A stretch of 12,401 nucleotides of DNA from Paracoccaceae bacterium (GTDB lineage Bacteria > Pseudomonadota > Alphaproteobacteria > Rhodobacterales > Rhodobacteraceae), in the NCBI GenBank assembly GCA_016937725.1, contig JAFGVZ010000156.1:1-12401 (forward strand), in the 5' to 3' direction. The translations under genes and the position numbers were made by a program. Shown one piece after another: positions 8,293 through 12,401 of this stretch. Positions within the stretch are counted from its first letter, which is position 1; every line of letters starts with the position of its first letter. The notes below the pieces were generated by a model, which saw only the letters and a list, made by a program, of their open reading frames with translations, ran no database searches and was not told the origin of the DNA.

Positions 8293-9311
8293 TCTGGGCG
8301 CGTCGTCTGCTGGGGGCACTCGCGCTGGTGGCGCTGCTGGTGTCCGGCTGGCAGGTGGTGCAGCTTTGGCGCGCAGGCGGTTTCTGGGTCGAACGCGCGG
8401 AAGAGGCGTTGGAACAGGTCTATACCCGTGCTCTGGCCCGTGCCGCGACGCCCGCGCGCATTGCCGACTTGCTGGATGCCCGCCTGTCAGAGGCCCCGCG
8501 CAACTGGCATGTGATCGACGCGCTTGTGGCAGAGGGCACGGCGCTTTCGCCCGAATTGCAGGCCCGCATCGACGCCGCCCGCGCGCAAGACTTTGGCCTT
8601 GCGGCGCGTGCCCGCGCTTGCGGGATATGTGCCTATGATCTGTCGCGCTGCACGCTCGGCCCCGATCTGGTCTGTGGCTTGGGCGTGAACCTGACCTTGG
8701 CGGGCGATCTTCTGGTGCTGGGGCGTGAAGGGCTTCTGGCTTCTCAGGGGGGCGAAGTCGATGGGTTGGACGTGACGCTGGCTTTCATCGGCATTGGCGC
8801 AACCGGGCTGGTGGTGGCCACGGGCGGCACGTCCTACACGGTCAAGGCAGGCGCGGGGCTGGTGCGGGTCGCGCACCGGATGGGGCGCTTGGCCCCTGAC
8901 CTGCGCCGCGTCTACACCCGCGCATTCCGCGAAGGGGTGGATTGGGCGGGTTTGGCGCGTGGTGTGCCGGTGGCCAGTGCCACCCGGGCCGAGGCGCTTG
9001 CGCCTGCGCTGCGCCTGACCGATGATCTGGGATTGATGCTGGACCGCACAGGCAGCGCGGGCACGCTGCATCTGCTGGGCGCGGTCGACACCTTGCCTGA
9101 AGCGCGCAGCTTGGCGCGCAGCGCGCGCGCTTTAGGGCCGCGCAGCACTGTTGCTTTGGAAACGCTTGGCAAGTCTCGGATGATCCGGCTTGGCTTGCGC
9201 CTGTCGGACGAGGTGATTGCGGCTTTCGTGGCCCTCGGCGCGGCGTTCAGCGCGCTGGCGGCGATGTTTGCCAGTCGAGCGTTGCGGCTGTTGCGCCGCG
9301 CGCTGCGCTAG
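8289..9311 (+). CDS. Uncharacterised membrane protein with three predicted helices and a four-Cys cluster
   Basis: I do not recognise a named family. The 340-residue product has a basic start followed by an N-terminal hydrophobic helix (about 7-24), an alpha-helical, Ala/Glu/Arg-rich segment (33-110), a short cysteine cluster C111-x2-C114-x6-C121-x7-C129, a second hydrophobic segment (about 162-180), an amphipathic Arg-rich region (190-305), and a C-terminal helix (about 307-328) ending in a strongly basic tail RLLRRALR. The long segment 25-160 is probably on one side of the membrane; if periplasmic, the cysteines could form two disulfides, and if cytoplasmic they could bind a metal. The ATG overlaps the trpS stop (ATGA), so it is likely translated with trpS. 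Its TAG stop shares CTAG with the convergent yeeE gene. Base composition matches its neighbours, so there is no sign of transfer. Confidence 0.85.
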   Translation: MIWARRLLGALALVALLVSGWQVVQLWRAGGFWVERAEEALEQVYTRALARAATPARIADLLDARLSEAPRNWHVIDALVAEGTALSPELQARIDAARAQDFGLAARARACGICAYDLSRCTLGPDLVCGLGVNLTLAGDLLVLGREGLLASQGGEVDGLDVTLAFIGIGATGLVVATGGTSYTVKAGAGLVRVAHRMGRLAPDLRRVYTRAFREGVDWAGLARGVPVASATRAEALAPALRLTDDLGLMLDRTGSAGTLHLLGAVDTLPEARSLARSARALGPRSTVALETLGKSRMIRLGLRLSDEVIAAFVALGAAFSALAAMFASRALRLLRRALR

Positions 9312-10354
9312 ACCGATTGGAACCCGCGCAGCAATTGGCGCAACCCGATCAGCGCGCCGACAACGATGCTCAGAAACACCACCGGGGCCGAGTAAGACAG
9401 TGTGGCCATGGCCGATGCGCCTTGCCCCACAGAGCAGCCCATCGCAATTACGCCGCCTACGCCCATCATCGTGGCGCCTGCGACCTGGCGGCCCAATTCG
9501 CGCGGGTCTTCGCAGGCCTCCCACCGGAAGCGTCTGCGCCATGCCGCGGCAAGGGCCGCGCCCAAGACCACGCCCACCACAGAGCCGACGGCGAAGTTCA
9601 GCCCGCCCGCACTGGCCGTCATCAGATACAGAATCGCGCGGCCAAGCGGCACGGTGAAGGTGAACCCCTCGACCGGGATCGCATCCAGCGTGGCACGGTG
9701 CAGCCATGTGGTGACGATAAAGGCCGCCGCGATGGCCAACCCCACGATCACCGACCAGCCAATCGTGGCGCGGCTCGACCGCAGGTCGGGGTGGCGGATG
9801 CCGATCCAGATCAGCAAAACGCCGATGGGGGCCGCAAACAGAAGCGGTGGAAGGTCTGTCATGCGGGCAAAGGCATGCGCGAAGCCCTGAGGGATCGCGG
9901 TCTCTACCTCTGGAAACAGCGCCGCGCGCATGGGCGACAATGGGCCGGCAAGCGTGATGAAGCCGGCAATTGCCATGATCATCACGATCAGGAAGGAGCG
10001 CAAATCGCCACCACCCAGCCGGATCAGCGCGCCAAAGCCGCAATTTCCGGCCAATGCCATGCCATAGCCAAAGACAAAGCCACCAAAGACAGCCGCAAAG
10101 GGGTTAAAGGCGATCTGGTGATAAGGGCTGAGTGTGATCTCTGCCAATCCCAAGGCTTCGGCTCCGAACAGAACCAAGATGGCAACGCCCAGAACCACGC
10201 CCCAAACCCGCGCGCGGCGCTGGTCGCCACCATAAGCCGCGCTTTCAATGGCGCCCAAGGTGCAAAAATCGCCCATGCGAGCAGCCGCACCCAAGATCAC
10301 GCCTATGATAAGGCCAGCGCTACCGGCTAGGACCGGGGCGGGTAATTCCCACAT
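9308..10354 (-). CDS. YeeE/YedE family sulfur-compound transporter (TsuA-like)
   Basis: A 348-residue membrane protein with many hydrophobic helices, in the YeeE/YedE family. Structurally characterised members (TsuA) take up thiosulfate, passing it between conserved cysteines along the central pore. The expected cysteines are present: C31 in DFCTLGAI, C105 in AGNCGFGALIRLGGGDLRS, and C307 in MGCSVGQG, each in the family motif context; an extra C281 lies in EACEDPRELGRQ. This is the full-length single-chain form, unlike the split PmpA/PmpB half-proteins. A strong ribosome site (TTGGAGGT, minus strand) stands about 6 nt before the ATG. The gene follows the SqrR-like regulator on the same strand by 95 bp and has its own apparent promoter in that gap. 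Substrate (thiosulfate, persulfide or other sulfur species) cannot be read from sequence. Confidence 0.92.
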   Translation of the reverse strand: MWELPAPVLAGSAGLIIGVILGAAARMGDFCTLGAIESAAYGGDQRRARVWGVVLGVAILVLFGAEALGLAEITLSPYHQIAFNPFAAVFGGFVFGYGMALAGNCGFGALIRLGGGDLRSFLIVMIMAIAGFITLAGPLSPMRAALFPEVETAIPQGFAHAFARMTDLPPLLFAAPIGVLLIWIGIRHPDLRSSRATIGWSVIVGLAIAAAFIVTTWLHRATLDAIPVEGFTFTVPLGRAILYLMTASAGGLNFAVGSVVGVVLGAALAAAWRRRFRWEACEDPRELGRQVAGATMMGVGGVIAMGCSVGQGASAMATLSYSAPVVFLSIVVGALIGLRQLLRGFQSV

Positions 10355-10399
10355 TCAGAACCTCCAACAGGGGCGCGCGGTGGCACGCCTTCCGTGTGG

Positions 10400-10414
10400 T
10401 GCAGTATACCGAAT
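10400..10414. promoter_or_regulatory. Candidate SqrR-type operator over the yeeE -10
   Basis: Plus-strand reading TGCAGT-N5-GAAT (minus strand ATTC-N5-ACTGCA). It covers the predicted -10 of yeeE. The same ten fixed bases with the same spacing occur at 10878-10892 beside the sqrR promoter. From memory, the R. capsulatus SqrR site is described as ATTC-N8-GAAT; this element keeps the ATTC half and has GCA at the other half position. A repressor here would block RNA polymerase. Binding is inferred from position and repetition only. Confidence 0.45.
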
Positions 10415-10431
10415 GGGTTCGGCAGCGTCAC
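10403..10431 (-). promoter_or_regulatory. Predicted sigma-70-type promoter of the yeeE gene
   Basis: On the minus strand, GTGACG (10431-10426, four of six matches to TTGACA) is followed after exactly 17 bp by TATACT (10408-10403, five of six matches to TATAAT). It lies between sqrR and yeeE, only 18 bp past the sqrR stop, so yeeE can probably be transcribed separately from the regulator. The spacer contains a perfect inverted repeat, CCGAA-TGGG-TTCGG (10409-10422), directly next to the -10. This would be a good position for a repressor. Confidence 0.6.
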
Positions 10432-10449
10432 GGGAAAATCAAGACCGCC

Positions 10450-10824
10450 TTAGTGATGGGCCTGCGCGCAGAACATGTCATAGACCAGAGCGATCAGACG
10501 CTCTGCTTTTGGGTCTTGAAGCGAGTAATAAATCGTCTTGCCTTCGCGGCGGCTGCTGACGATCCCTTCCAAGCGCAGGCGTGCCAATTGCTGGCTGACA
10601 GCGGCTTGGCGCGATTGCAGCAGGTCTTCCAACTCGCCAACCGATTTCTCACCGGTTGAAAGATGGCACAGGATCATCAAGCGCCCTTCATGTGCGAGCG
10701 CTTTGAGGAAAGCGGATGCCGCCTGAGCCTGATCCAGCATATCCGTGGGCGCTAGCGTCGCACAAGACCCGCCATCGGCAAGGTCATACTGATCAGAATC
10801 CGCGCTCTGCGTGTCCAGAGACAT
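10450..10824 (-). CDS. sqrR: ArsR-family persulfide-sensing repressor, SqrR/BigR type
   Basis: A 124-residue winged-helix repressor of the ArsR/SmtB family. The helix-turn-helix region is VGELEDLLQSRQAAVSQQLA (62-81), followed by RLRLEGIVSSRREGKTIYYSL, typical of the SqrR/BigR branch. Cys21, Cys53 (ILCHL) and Cys119 (YDMFC) match Cys9, Cys41 and Cys107 of Rhodobacter capsulatus SqrR with a constant offset of 12. In SqrR, Cys41 and Cys107 form a polysulfide bridge with reactive sulfur species and DNA binding is lost. The metal-site cysteine motif of arsenic- or zinc-sensing ArsR proteins (ELCVCDL) is absent. Start ATG 10824 has a GGGGGA ribosome site about 7 nt upstream; an earlier ATG at 10860 lacks one. 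It stands upstream of yeeE and is likely to control it and itself. Confidence 0.88.
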   Translation of the reverse strand: MSLDTQSADSDQYDLADGGSCATLAPTDMLDQAQAASAFLKALAHEGRLMILCHLSTGEKSVGELEDLLQSRQAAVSQQLARLRLEGIVSSRREGKTIYYSLQDPKAERLIALVYDMFCAQAHH

Positions 10825-10861
10825 GTCACTTCCCCCAATGAGCCGCTTACCCGACGGCATT

Positions 10862-10881
10862 TGCAAAAGTCGTCAATTGCA
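10862..10881. repeat. Inverted repeat TGCAA-N10-TTGCA in the sqrR upstream region
   Basis: A perfect 5-bp inverted repeat with a 10-bp spacer, so the arms lie about 1.5 helical turns apart, located between the sqrR start and its predicted promoter. The right arm overlaps the TGCAGT half of the candidate operator at 10878-10892. It could extend the operator or be chance; ArsR dimers commonly bind imperfect dyads of about this size. Confidence 0.35.
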
Positions 10882-10892
10882 GTTGTTTGAAT
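10878..10892. promoter_or_regulatory. Candidate SqrR-type operator next to the sqrR -10
   Basis: Plus-strand reading TGCAGT-N5-GAAT, the same 15-nt element as at 10400-10414. It starts at the downstream edge of the predicted sqrR -10 hexamer and would cover the transcription start, fitting autorepression. The N5 bases differ between the two sites (TGTTT against an ATACC type), so the shared bases are not due to a copied long block. Confidence 0.42.
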
Positions 10893-10920
10893 ATGTAGGG
10901 CTTGGCGGGGGGCAGAGCAA
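10892..10920 (-). promoter_or_regulatory. sqrR: Possible sqrR promoter
   Basis: On the minus strand TTGCTC (10920-10915) is followed after 17 bp by TACATA (10897-10892). Each hexamer matches the sigma-70 consensus at only about three positions, so this is a weak call supported mainly by spacing and by the operator-like element right after it. A perfect TTGACA lies further upstream (10936-10931) but has no -10 at a suitable distance. Confidence 0.35.
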
Positions 10921-11014
10921 GCCTGTGCCCTGTCAATAAAATGTATTGTTCTTGCCAAGCTGCTTTAGCTGGGAAAATTGCCCACGAATCGAGCATTTGG
11001 GAGCAATCTGTGCA

Positions 11015-11042
11015 AACACCCGCCAGAATACTGGCGGGTGTT
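11015..11042 (-). terminator. Intrinsic terminator of the rpsF-rpsR-rplI operon
   Basis: A perfect 12-bp stem AACACCCGCCAG / CTGGCGGGTGTT with a 4-nt loop, starting 23 bp past the rplI stop. Read on the minus strand it ends in GTGTTTGC, so the T-run is short, as is common in GC-rich alphaproteobacteria. On the plus strand it is followed by a TTTT at 11047-11050, but no plus-strand gene precedes it. Its place makes it the end of the ribosomal operon and an insulator for the sqrR promoter downstream. Confidence 0.78.
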
Positions 11043-11065
11043 GGTGTTTTAGGCGGTTGGGACGC

Positions 11066-11686
11066 TTAGGCGTCGCGCGGATCTTCGCTGTCGCCTTGGC
11101 CGCGTGGGTCATACCCGTCATCGTCCATCCCGGCGCTGCCGATTTCGTCGAACAGTTCCGAAATCTCGAACTCTGCCGCGGCTTCTTCTTCCGCGGCCAG
11201 TTCCTGAATGGACTTGCCAGACGCTTGCAGCTCCGCCTCTTCCGGCGAACGTGCAACGTTCAGACGGATGTCAGCATCAACTTCGGGGTGTAGGTTCAGC
11301 GTAATCGAATGAATGCCCAGAACCTTGATCGGCTGGCCGATCACGATCTGCCGGCGTTCCACGGTCACACCGGCTTCGGCCAACAGGTCTGCCACGTCGC
11401 GGGTGCTGACAGAGCCATAAAGCGCGCCGGCATCCGAAGCCTGACGGATCACGACATAGGTCGTGCCATCAAGGCGTGCGGCGACGGCTTCGGCTTCTTT
11501 CTTGGTCTCAAGGTTCTGTGCTTCCAGCTCTGCCTTGCGGGCTTCGAAGGATTTCACATTGTCCTCGGACGCGCGCAGCGCCTTGCCTTGCGGCAAAAGG
11601 AAGTTGCGGGCGTAACCGGGCTTTACGTTGACGACATCGCCCATCTGGCCAAGCTTGGCCACGCGTTCCAGTAGGATAACTTGCAT
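11066..11686 (-). CDS. rplI: 50S ribosomal protein bL9, with acidic C-terminal extension
   Basis: bL9 binds 23S rRNA near the L1 stalk and helps keep the reading frame. The N-terminal RNA-binding domain MQVILLERVAKLGQMGDVV, then KPGYARNFLLPQGKA (to about 37), is nearly canonical; it is followed by the long connecting helix (about 42-75) and the C-terminal domain with GALYGSVSTRDVADLL and HPEVDADIRLNV. The family is usually near 150 residues; this one has 206. The last 61 residues (from about 146) contain about 20 Asp/Glu and only four basic residues. Long L9 tails occur in Rhodobacterales. The ATG at 11686 has an AAGGAG ribosome site 8 nt upstream, and the gene lies 12 bp after rpsR. It is the last gene of the operon. 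Confidence 0.97.
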   Translation of the reverse strand: MQVILLERVAKLGQMGDVVNVKPGYARNFLLPQGKALRASEDNVKSFEARKAELEAQNLETKKEAEAVAARLDGTTYVVIRQASDAGALYGSVSTRDVADLLAEAGVTVERRQIVIGQPIKVLGIHSITLNLHPEVDADIRLNVARSPEEAELQASGKSIQELAAEEEAAAEFEISELFDEIGSAGMDDDGYDPRGQGDSEDPRDA

Positions 11687-11698
11687 GTTTTGTGCTCC

Positions 11699-11926
11699 TT
11701 ACTTCACGGCGTAGGGCAGAAGCGCAAGGAAACGGGCGCGCTTGATGGCGCGGGCCAGTTCACGTTGCTTCTTGGCCGACACGGCGGTGATGCGCGAGGG
11801 CACGATCTTGCCACGCTCGGAAATGTAGCGTTGCAGCAGGCGCGTGTCCTTGTAGTCGATCTTCGGGGCATTCTCGCCCGAGAAGGGGCAGACCTTGCGG
11901 CGACGGAAAAACGGTTTGGTTGCCAT
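11699..11926 (-). CDS. rpsR: 30S ribosomal protein bS18
   Basis: bS18 binds the central domain of 16S rRNA in a heterodimer with bS6 on the platform of the small subunit. The 75-residue product starts MATKPFFRRRKVCPFSGE and contains the signature stretch IDYKDTRLLQRYISERGKI (23-41) then PSRITAVSAKKQRELARAIK, matching the family over its full length. The position between rpsF and rplI is the standard bacterial order, and the gap of 14 bp from rpsF indicates cotranscription. It starts at ATG 11926, with GGAGAG (minus strand) about 7 nt before it. Nothing unusual was seen. Confidence 0.97.
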   Translation of the reverse strand: MATKPFFRRRKVCPFSGENAPKIDYKDTRLLQRYISERGKIVPSRITAVSAKKQRELARAIKRARFLALLPYAVK

Positions 11927-11940
11927 GGTTCAGCTCTCCT

Positions 11941-12294
11941 TCACGATGCGCGGCGGCGCGGTTCGCGCTCGTCACGTTTCTGCATCTGGGCCGAGGGGCC
12001 CTCTTCATGGGCGTCGACCTTCACGGTCAGAACGCGCATGACATCGTCATGCAGGCGCATCAGGCGCTCCATTTCCTGCACCGCGGCAGAAGGCGCGTCG
12101 GTGCGAAGGAAGGCGTAGTGGCCCTTGCGGTTCTTGTTGATCTTGTAGGACATGGTTTTCACGCCCCAATATTCGGAATCAACCAGTTTACCGCCATTAT
12201 CGGACAGCACGGTGCCGAAATGTTCGATAAGCGCTTCGGCCTGCGTGTTCGACAGGTCCTGACGCGCGATCATGACATGCTCATAAAGCGGCAT
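11941..12294 (-). CDS. rpsF: 30S ribosomal protein bS6
   Basis: bS6 pairs with bS18 on the 30S platform and in several bacteria also binds its own mRNA leader. The 117-residue product has the family start MPLYEHVMIARQDLS, the core segment EYWGVKTMSYKINKNRKGHYA and the C-terminal DDVMRVLTVKVD followed by a charged, basic tail (QKRDEREPRRRAS). I chose ATG 12294 because family homology starts there and GGAG stands about 5 nt upstream; ATGs at 12309 and 12339 would add residues not seen in the family. It is first in the rpsF-rpsR-rplI operon. The upstream leader holds structured elements described separately. Confidence 0.96.
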   Translation of the reverse strand: MPLYEHVMIARQDLSNTQAEALIEHFGTVLSDNGGKLVDSEYWGVKTMSYKINKNRKGHYAFLRTDAPSAAVQEMERLMRLHDDVMRVLTVKVDAHEEGPSAQMQKRDEREPRRRAS

Positions 12295-12311
12295 GCGATC
12301 TCCATTCATGT

Positions 12312-12395
12312 GCAGGGCGCATTTCAAAAAGCAGGGCAATGATCTTTCCGCCCCTGCCTACGAGAGCTGCGCCGTTGAAAGCCTCGCGGAAAGAT
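12312..12395 (-). promoter_or_regulatory. Structured leader of rpsF with competing hairpins
   Basis: Read in the rpsF direction: an arm ATCTTTCCGC (12395-12386); then GCAGGG (12357-12352) running into GCGGAAAGAT (12351-12342), which is the perfect complement of the first arm; then CCCTGC (12336-12331) followed directly by TTTTT (12330-12326); then a second CCCTGC (12317-12312) about 8 nt before the ribosome site. GCAGGG can pair with either CCCTGC, and pairing with the first gives a terminator-like hairpin with a T-run. The 10-bp outer stem would compete with, or form a pseudoknot over, that hairpin's loop. The known S6:S18 autoregulatory leader makes a regulatory role plausible. No promoter is visible, so it probably lies beyond the right edge. 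Confidence 0.5.
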
Positions 12396-12401
12396 GTGCT
12401 C

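Noticed and set aside
9317..10330. Long plus-strand frame antisense to yeeE
   Set aside because: It is rich in His, Arg and Gln with no domain pattern, and is fully explained as the reverse of a membrane-protein gene.
10931..10936. Perfect TTGACA (minus strand) as the sqrR -35
   Set aside because: The bases 16-18 bp downstream are GCCCCC-like, with no -10.

Overview
The window is an ordinary stretch of alphaproteobacterial chromosome, most likely from the Rhodobacterales (Rhodobacteraceae/Paracoccaceae). I base this on the GC-rich, tightly packed coding, the gene order rsmI / lpoA-like / glnD / murJ / rhomboid-like / trpS, a bL9 with a long acidic tail, and a SqrR-type ArsR regulator. No tRNA, rRNA, CRISPR array, insertion sequence or prophage was seen. 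Coding density is very high; the largest gap between genes is about 240 bp.

Layout. On the minus strand at the left edge are the first codons of yraN, preceded by rsmI and overlapping it by 4 nt. Divergent from rsmI is a plus-strand run of a lipoprotein of the LpoA (penicillin-binding protein activator) type, glnD (PII uridylyltransferase) and murJ (lipid II flippase), with gaps of only 1-2 bp. murJ converges on a rhomboid-like membrane protein whose catalytic Ser and His are both replaced. Divergent from that gene is trpS, which overlaps (ATGA) an uncharacterised three-helix membrane protein. That protein converges on a YeeE/YedE (TsuA-type) sulfur-compound transporter, which lies downstream of a persulfide-sensing ArsR regulator of the SqrR/BigR type. 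At the right edge is the ribosomal operon rpsF-rpsR-rplI on the minus strand, closed by a strong hairpin terminator and preceded by a structured leader.

How the genes may work together. The left half is housekeeping: ribosome methylation (RsmI), peptidoglycan synthesis (LpoA-like, MurJ), nitrogen signalling (GlnD) and tRNA charging (TrpS). The sqrR-yeeE pair looks like a compact sulfur-sensing and uptake module. Both promoters carry a matching 15-nt element, TGCAGT-N5-GAAT (plus-strand reading), at or next to the -10, which suggests joint repression relieved by reactive sulfur.

Most worth a second look: the paired operator candidates of the sulfur module, the competing hairpins in the rpsF leader, the pseudo-rhomboid, and the uncharacterised membrane protein with a four-cysteine cluster. 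I found no clear case of a wholly new multi-gene system.
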